Shown: in pieces, positions 25,619-34,522 of the stretch
How positions within the stretch are numbered: position 1 is the first letter of the stretch
Layout: the number at the start of each line of letters is the position of its first letter
Assembly: GCF_017875645.1 (NCBI RefSeq)
Contig: NZ_JAGGMR010000001.1
Location: 6,200,001 to 6,264,000 of the forward strand
Reading direction: 5' to 3'
From: Nocardia goodfellowii
GTDB taxonomy: Bacteria > Actinomycetota > Actinomycetes > Mycobacteriales > Mycobacteriaceae
Length of the DNA stretch: 64,000 nucleotides
The notes under the pieces: generated by a model
Databases searched by the model: none
The model's input: the letters and a program-made list of their open reading frames with translations, nothing else
What the model was told of the DNA's origin: nothing
Translations under genes and position numbers: made by a program

Positions 25619-28279
25619 TCACGCGAGAAACAGTCCGTGCTCTTCCATTTCGCCGATGCACTTGGCGAAGGCATCGGCGATGTGGTCGAGATCGGCGGTG
25701 GTGTGCGCGGCGTTGAGGAACATGCCGTGCAGCTCCGGGAAGTAGACGCCGTATTTGCGCATGTAGTACGCGAGCGCCAGGCTGGCCTTGATGTTCGTGC
25801 CGGCGATCTTGTCGCGCACCAGTTTCGGTGTCGCGTAGTCGAAGGCGATGTTGAACATCGAGTGCGCGCCCTTGACCTTGCAGGCGATGCCGCGTTCGTC
25901 GGCGGCGGCCTTCATATCGCCGATCAGGCGGCGGGTGTTGTCGTCCAGGTCGGTGTAGATCTCCGGGTGCTTGCCGAGGTGTTCCAGCACGGCCTTGCCG
26001 GCGGCGGTGGTGATCGAGTTACCGGACATGGTGCCGCCGACGAAGGCGCGTTCGTCCACGTCCCGGAACGGATCACCGGTCGTGCGACCGGTTTCCATGA
26101 ACTCCGGCAGACCCGCGACCGCGCCGCAGGGCAGACCGCCGCCGATGATCTTGCCCAGTGCGGTGAGATCGGGACGCACACCGGCCAGGTGCTGAGCGCC
26201 GCCGAAGTGCACCCGGAACCCGGTGACCACCTCGTCGAAGATCAGCACTATGCCGTGGCGCGTGCAGGTTTCGCGTAGCTGGGTCAAGAACGCGGTGTCG
26301 TAGCTCAGCGTCGCGCCCGGCATCGGTTCCACGATGACGGCCGCCAATTCATGGGCGTGCCGGGCGATCGTGTCGAATGCCGAGGGATGCCCGTATTGCA
26401 GCAGCACCGTCCCCTCGGTCACCGCCTTCTGGCCGCCCGCCGAATTGATGGGCGCGGGCTGGTATTTCGCACCGCTGAACACGAACCACGAGCTGACCGT
26501 GCCCTGATCGGAGAAGCCGTGGTAATGGCCCTCGAACTTGGCGACCCGGTCCCGGCGGGTGTGCGCGCGGGCGATGCGCAGCGCCACCTGCACGGCTTCG
26601 GTGCCCGAATTGCACAGCACCACATTGGACAACGGGTCGAAGGCGTCGGCGATGATCTCCGCCAGCTCCAGTTCGGACCGGTTGCCCATGGCGTTCACGC
26701 CACCCTTGGCCGCGGCCCGCTGAATCGCCTCGACGGCGACCTCGGGGGCGTAGCCGAGGATATGCGGGCCGTAACCGCAGGAGAGGTCGATGTATTCGTT
26801 GCCGTCGATGTCGCGGACCCTGGACCCCTTGGCCTCCTCGATGATCATCGGGTACTGACTCGGCATCACATAGCGGTCCAGGTGGGTCGGCGCGATCAGC
26901 GCACGCTGCGGGTTGTTCTTGGCCGCCATGGATTTCGGGCTCATCTGCCCGATCACCTCGTCGAACTCCGCCTGCAGTTCGGCGTTCATGTACGGCGAGT
27001 ATTTGTCGTTGAAGCGCCGGGCGTTGGCCCAGATGTCGATGTCGGGGTCGACCACGGTGACGAAACCCTCGCCGGTCAGGAAGGCCAGCGACAGGAGGGT
27101 GAACCGGGTGGTCGGGCGGGCACCGTAGCCGGCGACCAAGTTGCTGGCATCATCGAAGAACGACATCGTCGACCAGCGATCGCTCTGTTCCTGGAAGTGG
27201 TGCGCCAGAATGGCTTCCAGCCGGCGGGAGTAGGTGTCCCAATGCTGGTCCAGGGTGCCGCGATCATCGATGAAAGCGTTGGTGAACCGGGTGACGGCCA
27301 GGTCCCATTCCTGCCGGGTGCAAGCGAAGTAGAAGGCGGCCAGCCCCCACTTGTCCTCCTCGTTCAGCTCGCCGACCAAACCGAAGTCCAGCACGACGAT
27401 CTCGCCACCGGGCCGGAACATGATGTTGCCCGGATGCGGGTCGACATGGAACAGGCCGTGGAAATAGGCCATGGTGTCGAACATGTCCTGCAGCCGGCGC
27501 GCCAGCTCCGGGCGATGCTCGGCCTCGACGAGTTCGTGTACCTGTTCGCCGGAGACCGCGTCGATGAACTCCATGACCAGAACCCGGTCGCTGGAGTACT
27601 CCTGGTACACCCGGGGCACCCGCACGAAGGGGTGGGCGAGGAAGTTCTCCGCGATGGCCTGCTGACGTCCGGCCTCGGCGCGCATATCGGTCTGACCGGT
27701 GAGATAGGGCCGCAGCTCGCCGAACAACGCGGGCGCGTCCAGCTTCCGGACCGCGGGCACCAGCCGGTCCGCGGCGCCGAGTAGCACACCGAGCACCGCC
27801 GCGCTGGCCCGCAGCCGCTCCGGAACACCGTGCTTGACCACCTTGAGGGCGACCTTCTCCCCCGTGTGCAACACCGCGCGGTGCACCTGGGCCACCGAGC
27901 CGACAGCGACCGGCTCCCAATCGAATTCGGAGAACAGCTCGCCGACGGGTGCGCGCAGTTCCTGCCGCAGCGTCTCGGTGAGTTCGGCGCGGCTCATCGG
28001 GGCGAGCCCGGAGAAGAAGTCCCGGAACTCGTCGGTGGCGTCCTTGGACAGCAGACCGGTCTGAGTGCCGAGCACCTGGCCCGCCTTCACGTAGAGCGGA
28101 CCCATGCGCAACAAGTAACCGCGCAGCAGCCGGGCGGCCGCTTTCCGGTCGGTATCGCGTTTGGCGGCGCCGCTGAGCAGGTAGCGCGTGCCGTACAGGC
28201 CGGTCCACCACAGCAGACGGCCGGCTTCGACGGCGGCCATGCCCGAGGCGGCCACGGGGGATGTGGATTTCGCGTTCAT
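25619..28279 (-). CDS. ABC1/UbiB-type kinase fused to class III aminotransferase
   Basis: An 886-residue two-domain protein. Residues 1-440 are an ABC1/UbiB/AarF kinase-like domain: KAGQ at 65-68 (family-specific KxGQ), a modified Ala-rich loop VAVGSVAQVHRA, Lys146, catalytic HVDPHPGN at 278-285 and DFG at 298-300. After a short linker (SPKSMAAKNNPQRAL), residues from about 455 are a PLP aminotransferase close to glutamate-1-semialdehyde aminomutase: RDIDGNEYIDLSCGYGPHILG, GTEAVQVALRIARA, FDEVVTGFR, and K710 in ALGKIIGGG as the Schiff-base lysine. ABC1 proteins act on lipid or quinone pathways with atypical ATP chemistry. Both active sites look intact. The start has GGAGGAAAG upstream. It follows KAS-B by 17 nt. 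I know of no characterised protein of this architecture. Confidence 0.88.
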   Translation of the reverse strand: MNAKSTSPVAASGMAAVEAGRLLWWTGLYGTRYLLSGAAKRDTDRKAAARLLRGYLLRMGPLYVKAGQVLGTQTGLLSKDATDEFRDFFSGLAPMSRAELTETLRQELRAPVGELFSEFDWEPVAVGSVAQVHRAVLHTGEKVALKVVKHGVPERLRASAAVLGVLLGAADRLVPAVRKLDAPALFGELRPYLTGQTDMRAEAGRQQAIAENFLAHPFVRVPRVYQEYSSDRVLVMEFIDAVSGEQVHELVEAEHRPELARRLQDMFDTMAYFHGLFHVDPHPGNIMFRPGGEIVVLDFGLVGELNEEDKWGLAAFYFACTRQEWDLAVTRFTNAFIDDRGTLDQHWDTYSRRLEAILAHHFQEQSDRWSTMSFFDDASNLVAGYGARPTTRFTLLSLAFLTGEGFVTVVDPDIDIWANARRFNDKYSPYMNAELQAEFDEVIGQMSPKSMAAKNNPQRALIAPTHLDRYVMPSQYPMIIEEAKGSRVRDIDGNEYIDLSCGYGPHILGYAPEVAVEAIQRAAAKGGVNAMGNRSELELAEIIADAFDPLSNVVLCNSGTEAVQVALRIARAHTRRDRVAKFEGHYHGFSDQGTVSSWFVFSGAKYQPAPINSAGGQKAVTEGTVLLQYGHPSAFDTIARHAHELAAVIVEPMPGATLSYDTAFLTQLRETCTRHGIVLIFDEVVTGFRVHFGGAQHLAGVRPDLTALGKIIGGGLPCGAVAGLPEFMETGRTTGDPFRDVDERAFVGGTMSGNSITTAAGKAVLEHLGKHPEIYTDLDDNTRRLIGDMKAAADERGIACKVKGAHSMFNIAFDYATPKLVRDKIAGTNIKASLALAYYMRKYGVYFPELHGMFLNAAHTTADLDHIADAFAKCIGEMEEHGLFLA

Positions 28280-28296
28280 GTCTTTCCTCCAGAGAT

Positions 28297-29163
28297 TCAG
28301 AGCCCGTAGGGCGCGCAGGCCGCGGCGAAATGGCCGTCGGCGGCGAGAAACAGCGCATGGCGGGCCCGGCCGCGAGGTTCGGCCGCCAGCCACGCGCGGT
28401 AGGCGAAGGGCAGGGCCGCGCTGTGCGGGTCGGCGGCGGTGCCAGGCGTGTGCACCTCGTCGATACCGGCAGCGGCGGCAATCGATTTCGCGAACCCCGG
28501 GCGGGGTTCACCGGCCAGCAGGACGCAGTCGGCGGGATCGAGGCCTTCCTGTTCCAGGCAGCGCAGCACGACCTCGGTCGCGATATCCAGGCCGCGTTCG
28601 CGCGCGGCCTCGTCGGGCTGGTCCAAGGCGATGACCCGGCAGCCCTCGGATCCCATCGTGGCCAGCGGCATATAGGCGAGCGGCCGGGCCGGTGCGGTGG
28701 TGCGTCCCCGGTAGACCGTGCCGAAGCCGGTGTCGTCCGGGCTCGGGGCGACCACGACCGCGGCGGCACTGGTCAGATAGGGAAAGTCCGGATGCTCACC
28801 CCGGGACGGATGGCCCTCGCCCGCCACGATCACCGTCTTGCGCGCACCGGTCACCGCGGCCACCTGCACCGCGTCCAGGAAGCCGCACGGCCCGTTCATG
28901 ATGTCGAAGGACAGGGCGGGCGTGCGCTGCCCGTGGTACCGCAGATTGATGCCGGCCTTCTTCTGGATGAGCGCGGCGATGGCCGGTTCGACGATGTTGT
29001 CGTCGCGGTGGATACCGGTGTTCAGCAGCAGCGCGACCTCGCTGTTGTCGATACCGGACCGGTCCAGGACTTCGCGGACGGCCAGGGCGGAACGTTCCAC
29101 CGAACCCGCGCCCGCCGAGGCGCCGACGGTGACCGAGGAGATAATGGATACACGCATGATCAA
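28297..29163 (-). CDS. KAS III-like thiolase-fold protein B, partly degenerate active site
   Basis: A 288-residue thiolase-superfamily protein starting MIMRVSIISSVTVGASAGAG. Cys93 in DIMNGPCGFLDA is in the nucleophile position. The region that should hold the catalytic His reads VLLAGEPRPGF, and the Asn region reads GTAADPHSAALP, so the usual His and Asn are not evident. It is also shorter than KAS III enzymes (about 330). It overlaps the complete KAS III-like gene A by 4 bp. An A/B heterodimer, as described for NltA/NltB in nocardiolactone synthesis, is plausible: one subunit condenses and the other helps bind or load an acyl group. Confidence 0.8.
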   Translation of the reverse strand: MIMRVSIISSVTVGASAGAGSVERSALAVREVLDRSGIDNSEVALLLNTGIHRDDNIVEPAIAALIQKKAGINLRYHGQRTPALSFDIMNGPCGFLDAVQVAAVTGARKTVIVAGEGHPSRGEHPDFPYLTSAAAVVVAPSPDDTGFGTVYRGRTTAPARPLAYMPLATMGSEGCRVIALDQPDEAARERGLDIATEVVLRCLEQEGLDPADCVLLAGEPRPGFAKSIAAAAGIDEVHTPGTAADPHSAALPFAYRAWLAAEPRGRARHALFLAADGHFAAACAPYGL

Positions 29164-30239
29164 GCCTTCAGTGCGGAGACACGAACGGACATGTGGCCGT
29201 AGACCATTCCGGAGGCGGACGGCACGATGAGGACCTTCGAGCCGGGCGCGATGGTGCCGCGCTTCAGATGGTCGTGCAGGGCGACGAAGTGCGAAGTGGA
29301 CGCGGTGTTGCCATAGCGTTCCAGCACCGTGAGACTTTCCGGCGCCGGACGGCCCGACTCGCGCTCCAGCAGCGCGTTGATGTAATCGAGAGCACGGGCG
29401 CTGAATTGGTGATGGATGATGAAATCGAGTTTCTCGCTGTCGATATCGCCGCCGCGCTCGCGCAGGTAGTCCAGGTACCAGGTGATGCCCTGCAGATACC
29501 GTTCTTCGGTGTGCATCGACTTGTTGTCGGTATACATGGCGATGCCCTCGCTGTTCCGGCTCGGGCCGCCGATGCAGAATTCGGCGTAGGACGCCGAGGT
29601 CATCAGATCGACATAGTCGATGATGTCCGCGTCATCGGTTGCTCGATCCAAGAGCACGCACGCGCCGGAATCACCGACGGACAGCGAAGCGAATTGCGGA
29701 TCGTATTTTTCGGTGATCTCCCGCACCGCGGTTTCGGCGATCGGGGTTATCTGCTCGCCACTGACCACGATGCCGTTGCGGGCGATGCCGGCCCGAATCA
29801 TCCGATCCAGCACCATGATTCCGGTGACCATGCCCGCACAGGCATTGCAGATATCGAAGGCGACCGCCTGCTTCGCACCGATCCTTTCGGCCAGCAGAGC
29901 GGCCAGCGACGGTTCGAAACCGTAGTGTCGCGGGCCGACGGTCCGGGTGATCGACACGGAGATTATGACGTCCACGTCGCCCACTGCGTACTGCGACCGG
30001 GACAGGCAATCCTGAATTGCTTCGGTGGCCAGGGTGAAAGAGTCCTCGTAATTGTCCTCGGAATCGTCGTGGACCCGCCGTTCGCTGACACCGGTGAGTT
30101 CTTCGAGTGGCGGAAGCTTTCCGGCACTCAATCGCTCCGTATCGATGCGCGCGAGCAAGTCGGCCGTGCTGACCGACTTCTGGGGCAGATAGGTCCCGAT
30201 CGATTCGATCCTGCTGTGAATATCACTTTCCGAACGCAT
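29160..30239 (-). CDS. 3-oxoacyl-ACP synthase III-like protein A
   Basis: A 359-residue KAS III family enzyme with a complete triad: Cys134 in DICNACAGM, His277 in IIHHQFSARA and Asn311 in ERYGNTAST. The Gly-rich C-terminal GSKVLIVPSASGMVYG is also typical. Such enzymes join an acyl thioester to malonyl-ACP or to a second acyl thioester (OleA type). Starts MRSESDIHSRIES behind GGAG. It is the first gene of a six-gene operon, whose promoter must lie in the 113 bp between this start and the upstream hairpin. Pairing with a KAS III-like protein lacking His/Asn suggests a heterodimer. Confidence 0.88.
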   Translation of the reverse strand: MRSESDIHSRIESIGTYLPQKSVSTADLLARIDTERLSAGKLPPLEELTGVSERRVHDDSEDNYEDSFTLATEAIQDCLSRSQYAVGDVDVIISVSITRTVGPRHYGFEPSLAALLAERIGAKQAVAFDICNACAGMVTGIMVLDRMIRAGIARNGIVVSGEQITPIAETAVREITEKYDPQFASLSVGDSGACVLLDRATDDADIIDYVDLMTSASYAEFCIGGPSRNSEGIAMYTDNKSMHTEERYLQGITWYLDYLRERGGDIDSEKLDFIIHHQFSARALDYINALLERESGRPAPESLTVLERYGNTASTSHFVALHDHLKRGTIAPGSKVLIVPSASGMVYGHMSVRVSALKA

Positions 30240-30352
30240 CGGATCAGCTCCATTTCGGCTGCTTGGCATGCTTCAGAATTACCCGTCGAGGCCCATCGTC
30301 GCCTCTGCGCTTCATCTTTCGATATCGACGGCGCCCGGGTCAATAAAGCAGT

Positions 30353-30382
30353 CGATCGGCCATTCCAAAGAATGGCCGATCG
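30353..30382 (-). terminator. Terminator after the ParB-domain regulator gene
   Basis: Perfect 13-bp arms (CGATCGGCCATTC and its complement) with loop CAAA, 18 nt beyond the regulator stop. It separates the regulator from the biosynthetic operon, which therefore needs its own promoter. Confidence 0.8.
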
Positions 30383-30400
30383 AATCTGTGGAAATTCTGG

Positions 30401-31270
30401 CTACGAATTGCTAGCGACAGTCAGGGTCTGCTCGTCGAGCCGGTCGCCCACCCGCGCCGCGAACCGGCGCCAGGTCTCCGCGTTCTGCTGCGCGAGTTCG
30501 AGAATGAGATTGAGGCAGTGCTCGGGCAGTTGCTCGGCCAGCTCCGCCGATTCGGCAGGTGTGCGCGGCGCGGCATCGAGCCAGCGCAATAGCTGGCGCC
30601 CGGTCTCGGACAGGCGCAGCGACGGGTCCCGGCGCAGGCTGTCCATCATCGACGGCACCGAACGCATTGCCGTTACCGGGCTTTCGCTGGTCCGCACGGG
30701 GCGCGGCGGCGGCGCGACCGGCTCGCGCAGCCGCCGTACCCGTCCGTCGCGACCGAGCCGGCGCGAAGTCTGGGGAATTTCCCCACCGGCTCGCCGGCGG
30801 ATCGCGCCGACGGTTTTGTGATCCAATCCGGCGACGGCCGCCACCCGCCGATCCGACCACAGCGGATACATCACCATCAGCCGCAGCGCGGCGGCTTTGC
30901 GGTCTTTGAGCGTCAACGGCAGGCCGTGTTCGGAATTGGCCTCGACCGCCAATACGAAGGCCTCCTCGGCGCTACCCTCGAAGAATCTGACCCGAATGGT
31001 CTGCTGCCCTTTCGATTTCGCCGCATGCAGCCGGTGCAGGCCGTCGATCACCTGCATGGTGCTGCGGTGCACCAGAATCGGCGGCAGCGGCGACTCGACC
31101 TGCGCGAGCACCTGGGCGTGCGCGACATCGACCTCCCGCACGCGCAGAAATTCACCGCGGGCAAGCGCCGCGATGGGAATGTCCACTACATTCCGCGAAA
31201 CCCCGACCCGGGCGAGCCGGTCGGCGGCACCGTCGCCGTGCGTCACGCGAGCCGTAGCCTGTCCGTTCAT
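30401..31270 (-). CDS. ParB-domain pathway regulator (StrR/NovG-like)
   Basis: A 289-residue protein. The N-terminal ParB/sulfiredoxin-like domain (VVDIPIAALARGEFLRVREVD, LPPILVHRSTMQVIDGLHRLHAAK) is followed by a helix-turn-helix (RRVAAVAGLDHKTVGAIRRR). A basic/Pro linker and a helical C-terminus follow. The same layout is found in StrR/NovG-type pathway-specific activators of antibiotic clusters, not in chromosome-partition ParB, which has no parA partner here. Start at ATG 31270; a TTG two codons upstream is possible. It probably switches on the six-gene operon next door; no binding repeats were recognised. Confidence 0.8.
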   Translation of the reverse strand: MNGQATARVTHGDGAADRLARVGVSRNVVDIPIAALARGEFLRVREVDVAHAQVLAQVESPLPPILVHRSTMQVIDGLHRLHAAKSKGQQTIRVRFFEGSAEEAFVLAVEANSEHGLPLTLKDRKAAALRLMVMYPLWSDRRVAAVAGLDHKTVGAIRRRAGGEIPQTSRRLGRDGRVRRLREPVAPPPRPVRTSESPVTAMRSVPSMMDSLRRDPSLRLSETGRQLLRWLDAAPRTPAESAELAEQLPEHCLNLILELAQQNAETWRRFAARVGDRLDEQTLTVASNS

Positions 31271-31425
31271 ACGCAACCCCGAAACACTCTAGAACCAATA
31301 GTCCGTCACACACTCGGGTCATCTCTCGCCGAAATCCTTGGACGACACCCCGCTGTGCCGAACCGCTTGTTCGGGACCAGCCGACGCGAAAAGTATTGCA
31401 CGCCGGTAACTTTCAGACAACAATT

Positions 31426-31452
31426 CGGCCGCACCGAATTTCGGTGCGGCCG
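31426..31452 (-). terminator. Terminator of the MmpL transcript
   Basis: Perfect 12-bp arms (CGGCCGCACCGA and its complement) with a 3-nt loop, 36 nt past the MmpL stop. It isolates the exporter from the regulator gene downstream. Confidence 0.72.
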
Positions 31453-31487
31453 GACGGCTTGTCGGACACACTGGTCCGGGAATGGTC

Positions 31488-33734
31488 TCAGACAGTCGTG
31501 CTTTCCCGGACGTTCACCGAGATGGTCTTTCTGTTAAATCTCGGGTACCACCAGTTCCACCGGCCGAATATCTGCATCAGCGCGGGCACCAGCATCAGCC
31601 GCACGATGATCGCATCGATGGCCACGGCCACCGCCAGAGCGAACCCGATCTGCTTGTCCTCGAGCATGTGCGCTGTCACGAAACTGCCGAATACCACAAC
31701 CATGATGGCGGCAGCCGTGGTAATCGGTCGCGCGGTATGCGCCAGGCCGGACGCGACCGCGCGTTTGTTGTCACCGTCGATATCGAATATTTCTTTGATC
31801 CGGCCGATCAGGAAAACCTCGTAGTCCATCGACAGCCCGAACAGCACGGCGAACACCACGGTCGGCAGGAATACCTGGATAAACCCACGGCTTTCGAAAT
31901 CGAAGAGCGATTCTCCGAGCCCCCACTGGAATACCGCGACCGTAATGCCCATCGCGGCGGCGATGGCGATCAGGTTCATCACGATGGCCTCGATCGGCAA
32001 CAGAATGCTGCGGAAAACGATGACCAGGAAGATGAACGAACTCGCCAGCACCAACCCGAATACCCAGGGCGATTTGAGGCCGATCTCCTTGGAGAAGTCC
32101 ACATATTCCGCGGTTTCTCCGCCGACGCGCAGGGTCGGGCCGCCGTTCGCGGTCACCGCCTTCGCTTCCGCGCGCAGAGATTTCACCAGCGCTGTCGCCT
32201 CGGGCGCGTCGAAGGGCACGTTCAGGATCACCGTCGCCACCCGCCGTCCGCTGTCCGAGGCCTCGGGCAGCACCGATGAAATCCGCTTGTCACCGCTGAG
32301 TCCGGCGGCGAAGGCGTCGAAGCGATCGGCCTGCGCCGCGGTCAACGCCCCCTCGACCGGCCCGGTGGCCACGATCTGCACCGGCGCCAGCAGGCCCGAG
32401 GCGAACTTCTGCTCGATCACCTTCGCCGCCCGGCCCGACGGCTGGTCCGACAGGGCCGCGACCCCGGCGTCGAGGCCGAACTTGACCCCGGCCAGCGGCG
32501 CCGCGGAGAGCAGCAACACTGCGATCGCGGCGGTCGCGAACACCCATGGCCGGCGCATCACCAACTCGGCCCAGCGCTCCCATCCGCCGTTGGTCCGCTG
32601 CGCACTCGCGTCGGGCGGAAGGAATTTCGCGGGCAGCGCACCGGAGTTGATGCGTGGGCCGAGACCCGCCAGCACCGCGGGCAGCAGCGTGAGCGAGACC
32701 AGCAGCGCCGCCGTCACCGCGGCGGCCACGCCACCGGCGATGGCGCGGAAGATCGGTACCCGGACCACGAACAGCGCGCCCAGCGAAATCATCACGATCA
32801 ACCCGGAAGCCAAGATATTGCGACCGGTGGTCTCCATCGTCACCGCGACGGCCTGCCTGGTGCGCTGCCGGATATCGCCGATCGCGCTGTGCGCCAGTTC
32901 CTCCCGGAATCGGCTGACCAGGAACATCGAGTAATCGATCCCCACTCCCGTGCCGATCATGGTCGCCACCGCGAGCACCAGCGTGTCGAAATGCATGAAC
33001 GTGGACAACAGGTAGATCAGCCCGTACGCACCCGCGATACCGCCGAGCGCGACGCCCACCGGGACCGACGCCGCCACCAGCGCGCCCATCGACAGGATGA
33101 GCAGCACCAGGGCCACCGGCATGCCGATCAGCTCGGCCTTGGTGGTGTCGTCGACACCGACTCGCACCTGGTCGTTCTGCATCGGCGTGTGCCCCGACAC
33201 ACCCACCCAGATCGCGCCGGAGCCGTGCTGAGCGGCCTTGCGCGCCAGTTCGCCCGCGAGTTCGGAACGTTTGTCCGCCGAGCCCTTGATGCCCGCGATC
33301 GCGATGGCGGTGCGCTTGTCGTCGGACACCAGCTTCGCCGGTAGACCGTCGAACGGCCCGATGACCTCCGAAACCCCTGGTATGCCGCGGATTTCGGTGA
33401 GTACCGCTCGCACCTTGTCCTGAAACTCGGGGCTGTCGACCGAGCGGTCCCGGGAATCGAAGACGATGACGTCCTGCTCGGCCCCGATCGCGGGGAAGTG
33501 CCGGGCCAGAATCTTGCGCGCCTCCGCCGATTCGGCCGCGTCGACGCCGAATTCCGGGGCCTGCAAACGATGTTCGAGGGCGGGCACCGATACCACACAG
33601 GCCGCCAGCAGCACCGCCCACACCGCGAGCGTCAGCCGCCAGTGCGAGGCGATGAACATGCCCCACCGGTGCGCCGCGCCGGGGCGTTCCGGCGGCAGCC
33701 CGACGCGCTCGGGTCTGGTCTCCACTTGCGTCAT
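31488..33734 (-). CDS. MmpL-family lipid/drug exporter (RND superfamily)
   Basis: A 748-residue MMPL protein. It has a first membrane helix (LTLAVWAVLLAACVVSVPAL), a periplasmic loop of about 150 residues and a cluster of five helices (IGMPVALVLLILSMGALVAAS onward, including GTGVGIDYSMFLVSRFREEL). This pattern then repeats in the second half (LFGLSMDYEVFLIGRIKEIFD). The paired Asp-Tyr motifs (IDYS, MDYE) are the proton-relay positions of MmpL transporters. These proteins export lipids, siderophores or drugs across the inner membrane. Start MTQVETRPERVG with GGAGG upstream. The promoter region holds 17-bp boxes shared with the divergent TetR and a downstream gene. It may export the product of the neighbouring lipid cluster, but it has its own regulator and terminator. 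Confidence 0.92.
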   Translation of the reverse strand: MTQVETRPERVGLPPERPGAAHRWGMFIASHWRLTLAVWAVLLAACVVSVPALEHRLQAPEFGVDAAESAEARKILARHFPAIGAEQDVIVFDSRDRSVDSPEFQDKVRAVLTEIRGIPGVSEVIGPFDGLPAKLVSDDKRTAIAIAGIKGSADKRSELAGELARKAAQHGSGAIWVGVSGHTPMQNDQVRVGVDDTTKAELIGMPVALVLLILSMGALVAASVPVGVALGGIAGAYGLIYLLSTFMHFDTLVLAVATMIGTGVGIDYSMFLVSRFREELAHSAIGDIRQRTRQAVAVTMETTGRNILASGLIVMISLGALFVVRVPIFRAIAGGVAAAVTAALLVSLTLLPAVLAGLGPRINSGALPAKFLPPDASAQRTNGGWERWAELVMRRPWVFATAAIAVLLLSAAPLAGVKFGLDAGVAALSDQPSGRAAKVIEQKFASGLLAPVQIVATGPVEGALTAAQADRFDAFAAGLSGDKRISSVLPEASDSGRRVATVILNVPFDAPEATALVKSLRAEAKAVTANGGPTLRVGGETAEYVDFSKEIGLKSPWVFGLVLASSFIFLVIVFRSILLPIEAIVMNLIAIAAAMGITVAVFQWGLGESLFDFESRGFIQVFLPTVVFAVLFGLSMDYEVFLIGRIKEIFDIDGDNKRAVASGLAHTARPITTAAAIMVVVFGSFVTAHMLEDKQIGFALAVAVAIDAIIVRLMLVPALMQIFGRWNWWYPRFNRKTISVNVRESTTV

Positions 33735-33749
33735 GGCCCCGCCTCCAAA

Positions 33750-33815
33750 CTGGAAGTGACTTTCAGATATCCGGAGTCTATGAGCCTTTCCCGCCATCCT
33801 GCAAGTCACTTTCCG
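33750..33815. promoter_or_regulatory. Two TetR-type operator boxes between mmpL and tetR
   Basis: CTGGAAGTGACTTTCAG (33750-33766) and CTGCAAGTCACTTTCCG (33799-33815) both fit the palindrome CTGNNAGTSACTNNCAG; the second has one mismatch. Their starts are 49 bp apart. The same box recurs upstream of the saccharopine-dehydrogenase-like gene, so it is very likely the site of the divergent TetR protein. Confidence 0.75.
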
Positions 33816-33844
33816 TTTTTCACCGCTGGTTGTACGCTCGACGG

Positions 33845-34522
33845 ATGTCTCGTTCAGCGCCGAACGCCTCCACACCGGCCCGCGGCACCTCGGTGTGGGA
33901 GCGCAAGAAACTGCAGGCCATGCGTGAGATCCAGCGCGCCGCACTGGACCTTTTCGACGAGCACGGGTTCCGCTCGGTCACGGTCGAACAGGTAGCCGCC
34001 GCCTCGCACGTCTCCCCCAGCTCCATCTACCGCTACTTCGGCACCAAAGAAGCACTGATCCTCTGGGACGAATACGACCCCAAGCTGATCGAATTGCTCA
34101 GCCAGAACAGCGATTCCGTGGTGACGCCCGCGGAGTTCGTCGAGGAGATCCGCGCCTCGATGCCGGCACTGATCCACGAACTCGCCTCCGACGAAGAGCG
34201 GATCCGCCGCCGGATGCGCTATGTGGCCACCGAAACCGACGTCCGCGACGGGCTGGCCCGGGAGACCCGCCAGCTCGAGGACGTACTGCGCCGAGTGGTC
34301 GGCGCGCGGATCGGCCGCGATCCCGACGATCTCCAGATCCGTCTGCTCTCGGCCATGCTGGCCTGGGGCTTCGACGCGGCACTGGACTACTGGGTGGAAA
34401 CCGACTTCGACCTGCCGCTGGCCGACGCCTTGGGCTACGCCATCGAGGCGCTGACCCGCAGCGCCGAGGCGGTCCTGGGCTTCCCGGTCCCGCGCAGCCA
34501 GGGTCCGCGGCACAAAAACTGA
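33845..34522 (+). CDS. TetR-family regulator of the mmpL locus
   Basis: A 225-residue TetR protein with HTH SVTVEQVAAASHVSPSSIYRYFGTKEALI and a helical effector domain. Start chosen at ATG 33845 (MSRSAPNASTPARG); an in-frame TTG lies 15 nt upstream. It is divergent from the MmpL exporter. The gene after it on the same strand carries the same 17-bp boxes in its promoter. The likely role is repression of exporter, itself and the enzyme gene until a lipid ligand binds. Function is inferred from the shared sites. Confidence 0.88.
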   Translation: MSRSAPNASTPARGTSVWERKKLQAMREIQRAALDLFDEHGFRSVTVEQVAAASHVSPSSIYRYFGTKEALILWDEYDPKLIELLSQNSDSVVTPAEFVEEIRASMPALIHELASDEERIRRRMRYVATETDVRDGLARETRQLEDVLRRVVGARIGRDPDDLQIRLLSAMLAWGFDAALDYWVETDFDLPLADALGYAIEALTRSAEAVLGFPVPRSQGPRHKN

